A stretch of DNA of 64,000 nt from Anisodus tanguticus (Eukaryota; Streptophyta; Magnoliopsida; Solanales; Solanaceae), in NCBI GenBank assembly GCA_034509755.1, contig CM067542.1, positions 19,039,001 to 19,103,000 of the forward strand. The letters run 5' to 3'. Shown in pieces: positions 1 to 12,144 of the stretch. Made by a program: the position numbers and the translations under genes. The notes under the pieces are model-generated. The model did no database searches. It was not told the DNA's origin and was given only the letters and a program-made list of their open reading frames with translations. Position 1 is the first letter of the stretch, and every line of letters begins with the position of its first letter.

Positions 1-751
1 CAATAAAGGCGGGAGGAAACTTGGGGTCTTGTGTAACGTTTCTGTACATTGAATGACGCTTGACCGGTGAATTGGCATGCTTATCCGGGTCCTTTGTAAT
101 TTCTGCCTCCGAAAGCGGGTTACCAAATTACTTCTCTGGAGCTTCCTCAGAACCCCTCGCTTGCTGACTTAAGTTTGACCTATCACCATCGCCACATATC
201 ATCTCTTGATACGTCCACTTGTGTTTACGAATTTTGCCTTACACATCAAATGAGGCGTGATTAACTTATTTTTATTGAAGTAAATTAAATTCAGGTAACT
301 TGTATAGGTCAATTCATATTCAATATGTCAATATGTTAAGTTTATATATAAGTATCATGGTAAACATTTGAGCTAACAAAATAATAATATTATTTGTGGA
401 CGTATTGAATAATATAATAGAGAAGTAAAAATTATAAATATCAGTACTATACTCCAAGTAGGCGACGTCATTGCTCGTATTCACGTTCTTGATGAAATAA
501 TAACAAATAAATTAATAAAATTTGATGACGTTACAATAGGCATTGCTCTGAATTTGAAATCAAATAATATTGATATTGTATTAATAGTTGATGCTATGTA
601 GATAAAAGAAGGAAGTTCGATCAAACTGAAAAGTTTGCTCAAATACTCGTGAGCGATGCCTATTTATTGTTGCTTTTCCAACGTTTTGACATCAAAGCAC
701 ATATCTTTGTGCATTGAAAATATTTACTCTTCTCACATAATACAGTAATAA
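1..751. other. Left flank, no supported gene
   Basis: AT-rich sequence with no convincing gene. The first ~200 bases read on the minus strand give a fairly coherent reading frame with one or two stops (a charged peptide ending near the window edge). This could be the edge of an older gene or element cut by the window. The rest (about 245-751) is A/T-rich and featureless. Confidence 0.3.
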
Positions 752-1080
752 AATAAAAAAAATCTATTTCAGGAGTACAATGCTTATAGCATGAGAAAGT
801 GGGTCGCACCTAATTTAATTTGGACTCTACGAAAAAGAAGGGAAATAAAAAGAACAAATTTTCATGACACACACATATTAACTTTCTTTCTTCATTCAGT
901 TTTAATTCTGTTTTACCTCATTTTTCATTTTAACCAAAACTCTAAAGACTATTTCTTCCCAAACCTAGCAAAAACGCCGACCACCCCACGCTCCCCTCTC
1001 TCATGTCGCTGCCATCTTTCCATTCATCAAAAGCAGAATGGAAAACCCCTGGGTTTCCTCTTAGCACGCCTAGAACAAAA
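752..1080 (+). repeat. Left arm of a long inverted repeat (first part)
   Basis: This stretch matches the reverse complement of about 25696-25990 over roughly 300 bases, with small indels. Shared landmarks are the A-run plus TCTATTT, TACAATGCTTATAGCAT, and the segment around ATGGAAAACCC followed by TTAGCACGCCTAGAACA. The match stops where an LTR begins at 1081 and resumes after that element, at about 24660. The unit resembles a promoter/5' leader in composition, but its identity is unknown. It could be the terminal inverted repeat of a transposon or a duplicated gene leader. Confidence 0.6.
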
Positions 1081-1603
1081 TGATACAAGCCGAGTTTCAT
1101 CAGCAAGGTACTCACCAAGCCAAGTTAGGGAACTTGAGGACCTTCGAGTCTTATGCGTGAAGATGAACAATTGGGAGCTAGCTTTGGAGGCATTGGAGGG
1201 ATTCAATCTACTTGAAGACAAAGAGAAGCATGAGATTGGTTAGAGATGTGGAGGAGAATGAGGTTATTTGTGCAAAAGAGGCTATTACTTAAATGTAAGC
1301 CTTCTCCAAAGGAAGACTAACCAAACAAGTCACTTACTTCATTAATGGTATAATTGCAATAGCTAGCTAGTCTTCCTTCCTATCCTAGTATATTTATTTC
1401 CCTTACTTAGACTATTTTGATGAATTACATTTTGATACTTTATTGAGTGTTTGATGTCTTGTTGAAGTCATTGATTGTGCTTGTCACATTGTTGAGAGGA
1501 TTGGTTTCTTGGAAACTTATATTCCTTAAGGTCATCCTAAGAAATTAGGTGTTTAGTTGTATGCAATTTGAATGTCTTAGTTAATCTAGAACTTTGGTTG
1601 TTC
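1081..1603 (+). repeat. 5' LTR (first part) of the RT-less element
   Basis: Begins TGATACAAG, as does the 3' LTR at 24231. The two share the segment with GGAGCTAGCTTTGGAGGC, the run through GAAGACTAACCAAACAA, and CTTCCTTCCTATCCTAG. An apparent 150-codon ORF (791-1243) crosses its left edge; it is a chimera of the inverted-repeat arm and LTR sequence, not a gene. The LTR is cut at about 1603 by MULE sequence. Confidence 0.65.
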
Positions 1604-1910
1604 GGCGCCGAAATGACACATTTTTGAAGTTTAAAGACAAAAATGGTATGTCAATTTATTTACATACCATAATGGGTTGTTCGTTGGAAAATCAGCAAAC
1701 TGTGTAAATGTTGACGGCTCCATCTAACGTCGTTCGACAAAAATAAAATAAAAATAAGAAATACAGTTCGCTAAGCATTGAACAAACTGCATTTAAATTA
1801 ATATTTTAATTCTTTTTGTAGTTCGTCCAACAACCAACGAACTGCTATTAAATTACATTTTAATTTTTTTTTTTTGCACTCCGTTTAGGTCCAGCGAAAT
1901 GCAACTTCAT
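1604..1910 (+). repeat. MULE left terminal inverted repeat
   Basis: Pairs with the reverse complement of 19665-19757 followed by that of about 10870-11063. Within it are repeated pseudo-palindromic units of about 28-29 bp built from GTTCG...CGAAC / CAAACTG half-sites, at 1677-1705, 1763-1790, 1819-1845 and 1876-1903. Similar units occur at the other end. Confidence 0.7.
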
Positions 1911-2263
1911 TGTGTTTTCTTTTTATTTATTTTTTTACATTTCATTTATATTGTGACTTAAAATGAATAATGATCATCAGATCTCGTGATTTAAAGAAAA
2001 TAAAGTTGCAGATTCAAATGTCAGACGAGCATTGTTTGGTCACATCAAAATATTTTTTTTGTAGTTCGTCAATGAAATTGTGACCTATTTTACTTTTATG
2101 CTGTCACTAAATTCCGCCTATCTTTATCCATTTTATATCCTTCATCTTTTAATTTTTTTCTCATCCATTTTATATCTTTCATCTTTCAATTTCTCTTATC
2201 CGTTTCATAATATTCATATTTCATTTTTTTCTCTTATCTATTTCATAAAAAATGACAGAAACT

Positions 2264-5130
2264 CATGTAAAAGTTTATTTATTTTGGGGTGGTGAAGTTG
2301 TGTATGAAGCAGGTTCGGTTAGATACATCTGACATCCTGAAATAGGGAAAAGTTTTCCAATTTCTCTCAAATACGGCCGTCTGCAACGCGTCTTAAGGAG
2401 TAAAATGTTCATAAGTGATCCTGAACGTTCGGTAGTTATCACTCGACGATGTCCAATGTCATTTTTTGATGATGGTTTACCAATTTACGGTGAGATTCCG
2501 ATTAGGGACGATGAATCTTTATTGTTATTTCGTCGTAGTCCTGATATTTTTAGAAATCACATAATCATAGTGGCGCTTGACATGTATGCAACTGTTGAAC
2601 GCTCTACCCAGGTTGAAGTACCTACAGACAATGAGTTCGATCTTGGAGGTACTACATATCTCCCAAGTTTGAATATTGGTTTTCCAAGGGGTGTAGTTTA
2701 ACAACAAACAATGGTAGGAGTTGGTAATCAGTCAAACGATACGACTAATTTTGGTACACATTATGATGGTGTTGCTTCAGCGCATTATCATAACTTTGAT
2801 TCAAGTGGGCAGAATTGTGAGACGGGGGGACCGAGTAATGCTACGACGTATTTGCAAAATTTGGATTGTAATGTCCAACATCCTTCACATCCAGGTCCAA
2901 GTGAATTCGACAGTTACAATTTTGAAGATAACCCTACATTGACTCAGCTCACACAAATTGTGAACAATAATGATTTAGCTAATGATTGAGTAAATGAGTC
3001 GGATTGCAATAGTCCATTAGATCATGAAGGGAAAGATGTTGATCAATCGTCTGCTGATGATGATGATTCTGATGAAGATGTTGCGCCCATCAGTGATCTT
3101 AGTGTTAATTATCATTCAAATGTGATTCCATATTTGGATAATACAGAAGAAGAAGGACCAAAACATTTTGCATGCATGAGAGATAACAGACCTATTCGGG
3201 ATGCACTTTGAAATTCAGGCAATCCTAAAGTTATCAAATCAGGTTAGTTTGGTGCAAATAATTTTCTTAATAATATATATATTTTAAATTTTTTAATTTT
3301 AATTGGTGTCATTAGAAGTGATATTTTCCTTGTACATGCAATAGGTATGTTATTTCACAACAAGAAGCAAATGAAAGGTGCAGTGAGACTCTACAATATA
3401 GCCCACAGAAAAGAATATAAAGCGGATCAAGCAAAATGTAAATTTTGGAAAGTTATTTGCAAGCGGCATGAGTTAGGTTGTAGTTGGATGCTACATTTTA
3501 TGGTGATTACAAGTGGTATGTGGAAAGCGGGCAAAGTGGTTGAGCCACACTCATGTGAGATAGATGATTATACTGAAGATCATTTCAATTTGAATAGCAA
3601 CACGATTGCCACTGCATTGAAACCAACTATTATGGTCAACGCACAAATCAATTTTAAGACCGTTCAGGAAGTTATACAAGGGACCCACAACTATACTCCT
3701 AGTTATAGAAAAGCACAAAAAGAGAGTAAAAAGCTTTTGAGATGGGTTATGGTGATTTTAAAGGTTCTTTCAGGGCGCTGCCTCAATACATGGCTGCCCT
3801 ACAACATTTCAATCAGGGCATCGTTGTTGAGTGGACGCACGAGTCAACTATAATGCAAGGCAAACACATCTTTAAGTATCTTTTCTGGGCTTTTAAACCA
3901 AGCATCGATGGATTCAAAAGTTGCAGGCCGGTCATCTCAATAGACGACACTCATGTCTATGGTAAGTATGAGATGAAATTATTGATTGCTGTTGGAATTG
4001 ATGCGAACAACAATATTTTTTCACTTGCATATGCTATAGTTGCACGTCAGAGTTTTGAGTTATGGACCTGGTTTCTCAATTTATTATGGAGACATGTTGT
4101 TTGTGATAGACAAGGAATTGGACTAATTTCTGACTGTCATCAAGACATATTGCAATGTATCCAAACACATGAATGGTTACAACTACACACCACATACCAT
4201 AGATTTTGTGTTCGACATTTGAAAAGAAACTTTAACAAAAAGTTTCTTAACTCTGATCTTGAGAACCCAATGTGGTTGGCGGCTATAGAGTATCAGAAAA
4301 AGAAATACCAAATGAGGATGGAACAAATCAAAAATTTATCGCCTCCAGCGCATTTGTGGTTAAGCAATCTTCCGATGAAAAAATAGACATTTTATAAGAA
4401 CGGTGGTCGTAGATGGGGGGCTATGACGATAAATGTCTTTGAGTCTTATAACAGTTTATTGAAGAAAGCCCTTGGATTACCTGTTACTGTCATGGTTCGT
4501 CTGACCTTTAAAAATCTTATCGATCGATTTGTTGAAAAAAGCGCCATTGATGCTTTGTTGATTGTGAATAAGAAGACTTGGCCGCCGAGATTTATGGACA
4601 CTATCTAATAGTAAGAAGTCTAACCGTGTTGATGAAAAGTTCCATGAATATTGGGCTAGGGCTACCATGTGCACTGATATGATGAATTACAACGCTGCGA
4701 ATGGGGTTTTTGAGATTTTGACATTTGCACGCGAAGGTAAGGGCGGAAATATCCATAAAGTCACTGACAATGGAAAAAAGTGTTCATGGGGGAAGTGGAA
4801 AAACTACCATATGCCATGTTCCCATGCAATTAAATTTTTCCGGATCCGTAACATTCAGCCTAAGGTTTATGTTAGCAAGTACTACAGTTGCAAGTATTAC
4901 AAGCAAACGTACAATGGAATGCTTTCCTGCTTGGGTGATGAGGCATAATGGCATGTAACTCCCATCCGTTTAATTACAAACACTGAATACAAGAAAACTT
5001 CAGGAGCGTAGAGAACAACTATGAGGAGGAATGAAATGATTATTGATCATGCTCGCATGGCTAGGAGGTGAAACACTTGTAGGAAAACCGGTCAATACAA
5101 GAATCATTGTCCCACTCGTACTCAGTAGTT
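2264..5130 (+). pseudogene. MULE transposase (MuDR type), degenerate
   Basis: DDE transposase of the Mutator superfamily; in a functional copy it would cut and join the element ends in the nucleus. The N-terminal segment (about 2264-2989, with stops) reads GGEVVYEAG and VVITRRCP. A likely intron with GT..AG borders spans 3243-3344. The DNA-binding region follows (3345-3730: AVRLYNIAHRKEY, CKRHELGCSW), then a frameshift near 3730. The catalytic core at 3742-4608 has Asp in SIDDTHVYGKYE, Asp in LISDCHQD and Glu in NVFESYNSLLKKA. A SWIM zinc finger lies at about 4777-4840 (CSWGKWKNYHMPCSHA), and a decayed zinc knuckle near 5070-5120. Several stops and frameshifts make it inactive. The reading order and motifs leave little doubt about the family. 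Confidence 0.85.
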
Positions 5131-5957
5131 GTTGTTTGTTGTTCGCTATTATGTTTTTGCCTAAGCTATATTTTATTTTTATATTATGTAATCTTGTACA
5201 ATATGTTGTTCTTATTTTTATTTGTAAATGTATGGATTGTGGAGTTTAATTGCGTCTTAACTTTAATACTTATTATTTTGATAAAACAAGCATGATACTT
5301 TACTGAATGAACATAAACTTGGATCGTTATTGGAAACAAAAACACTTAACACATAGTTGGACTAAGGTCGTTCGTTGTGCATGTCATCCTCTGATTTGTA
5401 AAGTTCGTGTGCTAAAACACTTGCCCTTTCAAACGCCGTTAGCGTCCGGTTTGTTGTTGTAGCTTATTTTTCAGCGAGCTTAAGGATATAGTACCTACAA
5501 CATCTCACTAGCATTCTATTATTCTCCTTCCGAATTCGTTTGACGTCTACCTCATAGTCTTCTATATCTTTGCGCACCATCAACAACATAGAGAATTGAC
5601 GTAGTTTAGGTGCCCCCAATATGGGCTAGGTAAATCGTGACTACGTGAGTATGGATGTGGATCATCAACGTGATCGTCATCAACCAATTGGTGTGTCACA
5701 TGGCCTAGATCTCGTCGGTTACCATCATGTTGGCGACGTTGAATGGGCAAATTAGGTTGTGCCACATAATATGTTAGTGGTTTATAATCTGGAGCAAATG
5801 TCAACCTCGTCCCCAGTGCGGCAGCATTCAGAGCCTCAGTCGAGATGCTAATAAACCTCTGCATCAAAGCCTGCACCCCTTGAGTCATTGACGACCACTA
5901 TGACGGATCTTCATGAATATTGTAAGCCAGATACCTCAGCTTATGTAGTCCACGACC

Positions 5958-6038
5958 CTAAAACAAAAAAATGACAAGTTAGTGATGTGAGTCATGTATG
6001 ATCATATGTATACATCTAAAATGATGTAAGGTACGTAC
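5958..6038 (-). other. Predicted intron in the PMD gene
   Basis: Minus-strand donor GTACGT follows exon text coding GRHW, and the acceptor TTTTGTTTTAG precedes GGTCGTGG. The size (81 bases) and the T-rich 3' end are typical of plant introns. Exons on both sides keep the PMD C-terminal reading. Confidence 0.5.
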
Positions 6039-6485
6039 CAGTGCCTCCCTGCGAGGTGTTGGTATCCCCTATCCACAATACATGTTGGATTTCCCATCAA
6101 ACTACTCGAGTGTTTTCGGTACCATAAAAAATACCGAGAATTCGGACCCGACACTTCAACAATACGATTTGCTTCAAATACAGTTCACCGACGGTTTGCA
6201 CAACATTGTTCTGTTCTTTGAAAATTATCCAATATCTGTGTTGTTATCTTAAACCGTTTGTCAATGTCAAAATGAAATGGTTCATGTTTAGGAAGTGGTC
6301 CCGGAATATGTTGCTCCATACCAAATTGTATGAGGACACGAACTACCATGTAGCACTAATGGTAGATTCCACAAATGAGTGGCATGTGCGCCCTACAAAT
6401 GTCTTGACCATGTCGACACCACTCAAAAAGTCCATTATTGATGGCCTCTGTATAAGGCTCCCACACAAACTATGATAACGAAAAC

Positions 6486-7659
6486 TGTTGGAAATTTGCC
6501 TTTGGTGGGGAGGTGCGTCCACCCGTATTTAATGACTTAAACACTAGGGTTCCATATGTTGGAGGCTTTGTCTCTTCACACATGCATAATCTACTAAGTG
6601 AGTAGATGACCGTAGGGCCAAGAATCGTCAAATTTCATTGAGAAATGAAAGAAATATTTGTCTACGAAGTAAGGTGTTTGAGGCATGGAAATATAGTGTA
6701 GGACAAATCTACCACATCGGTGGTAAAATGAAGAATTGTTCTCTTTATAAGTCTCAAAATTGGCTAAGGGTTTGGGACCCCAAGGGGTAACCCATGTGTT
6801 TAAAGGAGGAAGGACCTAGATGTGCTTGGGTGCGCCGCCGCCGCCCGCCCGTCCCGTCCCGTCCGGGCTCGGGTCTTGGGTCGTGGGACTTGGGCCTTGG
6901 GCTTCTTCTGATATTATCTCTTTGGACCCTAAATTGCTTAATATTTACAGTTTGGTCCCTGGAGTTTCTGGAAAGCTGAAATTGGAAACGACGGTAGGCA
7001 GAAAGTTTCTGCCTGCCGTTGGAGTTGATTTTTGGAGCGTTAAACCTTCATTAATCTGCACCTTAACTCCTCCCTAACAGCTCCTTTATTTTGCACATTA
7101 AATCAGCCATTATTTGGCTGATTAACTCCCTTACTAATGGCCATAAACAACCATTACTTGGCAGTTGAGGAGTCCCTTCCCTTATGCCATATATTGGTGT
7201 CTTTTGGCACAATTATGGAGACTACAACATATACTACACAGAGACAAAACAGAAGAGAGCACAACACAAATTCTGTCCAAAACGTGACCAGAAACAGTGG
7301 ACAAAAAATAGAAAACTCTTCCTTCCTTTTCCATTCTTCAGCAAGTCGTTTCGTGTTTGTTTTCTTCGTCAGAATCAACCTATTTGCTTTGTAGTGTTGA
7401 TTAGTTGTTGTTTTATCTTGGGAGACTATTACCCGATAACGTAAAAGCATATATACGGGGCAATCTTGTCTTAAAGACAGAGAGTCATCTCTCGACTCAA
7501 CCATAGTTGTAACAATCCATATTTAGTGTTTCTTGATTTTAGGTTATCAAGATACAAGACCGAATAAGCTTGCGGCAGTTCTGAATATTGGCTATTTGTC
7601 TATCCTTTCGAACACTTGTAATATTTATTTACTTCCCGTACTGCTTTACATATCCAACA
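6486..7659 (+). mobile_element. Solo LTR of a Tork/Tnt1-like copia element
   Basis: Starts TGTTGGAAATTTGCC and ends TATCCAACA. It is homologous to the LTRs at 48205 and 49849: shared blocks around TGCGTCCACCC, CATAATCTACTAAGTGAG, a GC-rich stretch near 6835-6870, and the 3' block around TGGGAGACTATTACCCG to the end. The flanking 5-mers AAAAC and ACAAC are an imperfect target duplication. No internal sequence remains, so it is a solo LTR left by recombination, probably within an intron of the PMD gene. ORFs within it are not genes. Confidence 0.75.
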
Positions 7660-8214
7660 ACAACATTATAGAGTAAATTAAAAATTATAGCTCTCGGCAA
7701 CCAAAAATGTTACACATCCTAGAAATGAAAAGATTACTACAAAAGCAAATAGGAGGAAAATTCAATCCCCACCCTATTATCGCAAACTAGGAAAAGTATA
7801 ATTTGAAACTTCAAGCAAATAAATGAATTCTCAATCTTGAAAGTAAACTAGTGTAATTGGCTTGTATATTAACATGAATATTATACATTTTAATTAAGTC
7901 GGTGATACTTAAATTGTATTTTACACACAAATGATACACCAGAAATAAATTCTTTTTTAGGATTAAAAATAGGGTTGGAAACATTGTGAAGTTCTCCTAA
8001 TTGCATGAAAGGGGAAAATGGGGGAAATACATGATCATCGGTGAGGTTGTCTAACACATCCCTACAAATTGCTAACACATTTCGCGCCTCGCTTTGGCGA
8101 TTCCCATTCCGATTCCACTTCTGTGCAAATACCATATCTCGCTCGTTTACTTTTGAAGGACGTAATGATGGTTGCCTCGAGATAAGTCGCTCCCAAGCCC
8201 ATACATATATTAAG

Positions 8215-8873
8215 TAGGGTTGTCCAGTGGACTGGGACGACCCGATCCTGACCCGCCCCGATACCCGCCCCGATCCCCCCTAAAAAATTGATGTCAGGGT
8301 TCGAACTCAAGAAGGGACCTGGGCTCGTCCCGATACCGATTCGTCCAGCCCCAACCCACGCCGCCATCCCCCTTCCCCTTTGCAAAAATAACAGTTGCAA
8401 CAACGGTCAAATTTTGATTTTGATCGTTGTCCAATTCCAACAGAAGATCCTCAAGACATTGTGAGGAAATTCAAAAACGTATAGTTAACTATGTAATTTT
8501 TTTATTGCAATTTTACTATGTGATTTGCAACTTTTGAACAACACCACAAAGTTGCAATTTTGAAATTATATTTCTATTAAATAATATAAGAGGCACAAAA
8601 ACAATCTTGGATGTTTTATTATACTATCTTGTTCAATTATTGAAGTGTTTATATATATTATTTTTTAAAATTAAGTGCCAAAAAACATGGAAATCTCGAT
8701 CCCAACCCGACCCCGCCTCGTCCCCTAACATCGGTCCCCTTTTCGGCGGGATGTGGGACAGGACGGGACATCTGCCTATCCCGTTAATCTCGGCCCGCCA
8801 GTCCCGTCGGAGACCCGATCTCGACCCTTCCCTAGTCCCGTCGGGACCCGCCCCGGCCCACTAGCCACCCCTA
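8215..8873 (+). mobile_element. Non-autonomous hAT element (deletion derivative)
   Basis: Ends TAGGGTTGTCCAGTGGAC / reverse complement TAGGGGTGGCTAGTGGGC, with CCCG-rich subterminal sequence. It is flanked by ATATTAAG (8207-8214) and GTATTAAG (8874-8881), a 7/8 match of hAT-type 8-bp duplication. Its left part matches the transposase-start end and its right part the other end of the coding hAT at 12145-15427, so it looks like an internally deleted relative. It lies inside the PMD gene and splits its WAWER region from the upstream domain. Confidence 0.8.
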
Positions 8874-9748
8874 GTATTAAGTAAATTAAAATAAAAAAGC
8901 CAATTAAATAAGACATATAATCAAAATAGAACAACATAATATTAGAATTCACATACATGTAACAGAGAAATAAATCCACAAACATCACGGATATTCGAAA
9001 TCGAAGCACGTCATAGATAATTGTACAAGTATGATAATGTCGCTGCTCCCCAAACTTTCCTACCATTGCATCAAGGTCCTCTATGTCAAGCAAAAAGTCT
9101 AAACTAAGCCATGCACCAGAATTATGAGAGAATATCGTGCCACCAAATAGCCATAAGTAGGTACAACCTATTCCTCTGTTGAACCTCCATCTCGTCGGTA
9201 TCGTCTTCAATATCATCCAAGAATTCTACATACTTAGCTAATGCTTTTGTTCTCAACAAGCTATTACCTTTAATGAATCTATCTTCGGGCAACCAACCAG
9301 TAAGCTCGCTCATCAATTCTTGCCTCCTTGATTTGCTTATTTTTCTAACATCAGTATGCACCAATGGGTCGCCATCTACAGGAATGCCATATAAGACCTC
9401 GACATCCTGCAATGTGATGGTACATTCACCAGTGCACATATGGAATGTATGCGTCTTTGGACGTCATCTTTCAATAAATGCAATGATAATTCCTTCGTCA
9501 TATTGCACATCGCCTACATCTAAAACTCCCCTAAATCCATATCTCTCAAAGTAACTAATGATGCAGTGATACAAAGGGTGCTGACTCACGTGATGCCAGA
9601 ATTCAAAATCCGCACGACGTGTAGTTAAACACACATCCTATCCAGTCAACTTCCCATCCCACACAGCATGGGATTGATGGTTATGCTGAAGTATTAGCAC
9701 ATAATACTCTTATGAGCCAGGATGTACAGTCACCCTTGGATGATCCAT

Positions 9749-10869
9749 ACCTATATTGTGCACTTAGTTAACCTTTTTTAGTTAATTGATTCTAACAATA
9801 CTTAATCAAAAGGACATTTCCTTCAACGTTAAACACTCTAATATCAAAGTAAAATCATATCTTAATTACTCAAATGATAATATGTTCTTAAATATAGTGT
9901 AGCATAAGAAATAAAACTGAATAATCTCATTTATACTCATCATTAAAGTTTAAAAAAAAAAGGTGAACAAATTGTTATACAAGATAACTTTTATTTGTTT
10001 TTCTTTAAATAATATTAATTGCAATTCGATATATGGTCAACGAATTGTAATTATTCTTTCATTATATTTTAATTGCAGTTCGTGGGCCAAATACCGAAAT
10101 GTAAGTAATATTTTCTAATACTTTTAGTTAATCGAATCAACAATTGGATTTGCAACTATTATTTAATTTACGAAATCGGGAAACTTATCACTTTTGTTTT
10201 CTTTATTATAATCTACTGCACTTTCTAATCTAATGAGTAATTAATTTTTCTTTATCATATCCAGACAAGAAAATACTTAGTTAAACACCTACAATATATA
10301 AAATCAAACACGTGTTTTATTTTTTCAACTAAACAAATGTTGTTTTTTGACAATTAGAGACAGAAACAATTGTTGTTATATATGAACCGATGTGTCCTTT
10401 TCACCCATTTAAAGTTGTGTCTCTATGCTCTCAATAATTAAATTCTTGTCTTAAGAGTACAAAATCTAGAATGACTAAACAATATTCTTGTTTTAGAGTA
10501 CAAAATATATAATTACAAAATCTAAATAAATCAAAAATATAAATATGAACCGATCTATAATGACTAGATTAAATTATATATGTAAAAAGTTACAAAATAT
10601 ATAAATTACCTCAAAATTATTTGAAGAAAATAGTGAGAAGAATGGAAGAATGCTACTCTTGAGGAGGAAGAGGAAAAGAAAAAACTCAGAAGAGGATGAA
10701 GGTGGAAAGACGGGAAGAAGGGATTTTATTCGATAATATCGAAGTGGTGCTAATGTAGATTACTCCTGTTAGGTTTTGTTTTAGGAGTCTCACCAACAGT
10801 TAAGAAAATAAAATAAAATGATATATATAATCTTTTTCTCTAGGTATTGGCCGTATTGTGCAAAAAATT
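9749..10869. other. MULE non-coding stretch between PMD gene and right TIR
   Basis: AT-rich, no gene seen. It contains two pseudo-palindromic units like those of the TIRs, at 10021-10049 and 10075-10103 (GCAGTTCG...CGAAATG). A purine-rich patch lies near 10640-10720. Confidence 0.5.
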
Positions 10870-11068
10870 AAACACATTTCGCTAAATACAACATGAACTG
10901 CATTTTTTTTTTAAAATTTAGCATATTTTGCTGGGTGTCAGGCGAACTGTAAAAAAATTATTTAATGGCAGTTCGTTCAATGCCCAACAAACTGTATTTA
11001 AATTATTTTTTTCAATTTGGTGCAACGACGCTAAATGGAGGCCGTCAAAAGAGTTGACCGTTTGTGTA
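10870..11068 (-). repeat. MULE right terminal inverted repeat, inner part
   Basis: Reverse complement matches about 1697-1910, including the TTGACGGC..CCAT..AACGTCG-like segment. Contains pseudo-palindromic units at 10874-10902, 10921-10951 and 10968-10996. The final five bases, GTGTA (11064-11068), are the left copy of the copia target duplication; the TIR resumes at 19665. Confidence 0.7.
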
Positions 11069-11349
11069 TGTTAAATATACACAATATACACTATTATGTG
11101 TATATTGTGTATATATGGCTCTCGGTTTTGGTCTACAAACCGTGTGATGGTAGATAAATTAGGTAAGGTTTTAGTCTCCTAGTTTAAGTAATGTTGTAGT
11201 GTAAATAGTATTGTATACTTACCATAATATTTGTATTACCATAATTGTATAATTAGTATCCAAATAGAATAAGATTTTAGGAATAAGATTCTCCTATTAT
11301 AGAATTATGTAACTTGTATAAATACTCTTTCAATTAATGAAAATAATCA
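11069..11349 (+). repeat. Extra LTR copy, inverted relative to the element
   Basis: Begins TGTTAAATATACACAAT and contains TATGGCTCTCGG and a TATA box TATAAATA at 11317-11324. It runs to about the LTR 3' end (AATGAAAATAATCAAGGG) and then meets the inverted 3' LTR head on. Together with 11350-11614 it forms an ~550-bp near-palindrome. Confidence 0.85.
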
Positions 11350-11614
11350 AGGGATTATTTATACAAGTTAGATATTTCCATAATAGGATAATCTTATTCA
11401 TATTCTATTTCTAAAACCTTATTCTACTTGGATACTAATTATACAATTATGGTAATACAAATATTATGATAAGTATACAATACTATTTACACTACAACAT
11501 TACTTAAACTAGGAGACTAAAACCTTACCTAATTTATCTACCATGTACACGATTTGTACACCAAAACCGAGAGCCATATATACACAATTGTGTATATTGT
11601 GTGTATATTTAACA
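11350..11614 (-). repeat. 3' LTR of the copia element (5' side truncated at the palindrome centre)
   Basis: On the minus strand it starts TGTTAAATATACACAC at 11614 and runs to about 11350. It lacks roughly the last 40 bases of the LTR as seen in the 19393-19664 copy. Confidence 0.85.
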
Positions 11615-12144
11615 CACACCCGCAGTCATAGCGGGCGGTCTTCGAACGCTGAGACTGTCCCTAAAATCTTCAAAAAGGACCGAGGGAAGACCCTTCGTAA
11701 AGATGTCGGCAATTTGATACCTGGACGGGACATGGCAGACGCGTACCTGACCACGAGCAACCTTTTCGCGGACAAAGTGAATGTCCATCTCGATATGCTT
11801 AGTGCGCTGGTGCTGAACCGGATTAACAGAAAGGTAGATGACACTAATATTATCGCAATAAACCAAGGTTGCTTTCTGAATGGGACAATGAAGCTCCAAC
11901 AACAAATTACGTAACCAACATGATTCTGAGACCACATTAGCTACCCCTTGATATTCGGCCTCGGCACTGGATCGGGACAATGTCGACTGACGTTTCACAG
12001 ACCATGAGACCAGGTTATTGCCGAGAAACATACAATAGCCAGACGTAGACCGTCTGGTGTCCGGACAGCCACTCCAATCAGCATCCGTATACGAGACAAG
12101 TGTGGATGTCGATGAGGGATATAAATGCAAACCATAGTCCTGTG
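11609..12144 (-). pseudogene. Copia RNase H domain, severed from RT by a hAT element
   Basis: C-terminal RNase H of the copia polyprotein; it would degrade the RNA strand during cDNA synthesis. Visible: TDADWSGCPDTRRSTSGYC, LSRSSAEAEYQG, YCDNISVIYL, RTKHIEMDIHFVREKV and IADIFTKGLP. The first codons after the insertion (YGLHLYPSS) continue the peptide GTLD encoded at 15425 across the hAT insertion, which confirms one former reading frame. The open frame extending to 12448 reads through hAT end sequence and is an artefact. Confidence 0.85.

Larger units (their letters stand above)
5500..9748 (-). pseudogene. Plant mobile domain (PMD, MAIN-like) protein, broken by insertions
   Basis: On the minus strand a PMD protein can be read in pieces from a possible start at 9748 (MDHPRVTVHPGS, then a stop). 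The motifs come in the order expected for PMD proteins: RPKTHTFHMCTGECTITLQD (9380-9475, with a stop where Trp is expected before it), GIPVDGDP, a GGTIFSHNSG-like segment (about 9140), then after the hAT insertion VWAWERLISRQPSLRP (about 8150-8205). Next come FVWEPYTEAINN (about 6440-6475) and a C-terminal tail to about 5500. A GT..AG intron is likely at 5958-6038, and the 6486-7659 solo LTR sits in another likely intron with acceptor near 6473. PMD proteins are known both as host silencing factors (MAIN, MAIL1) and as passengers of transposons. This copy lies inside the MULE, convergent with its transposase. Confidence 0.75.

Noticed and set aside
791..1243. 150-codon ORF near the left edge
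   Set aside because: It crosses the junction of the inverted-repeat arm and an LTR. Both halves exist separately elsewhere in the window (25696-25990 and 24231-24400), so the ORF is a chance fusion.
7154..7504. ORFs on both strands within the solo LTR
   Set aside because: The region is LTR sequence homologous to 49849-50967; frames are not conserved there.
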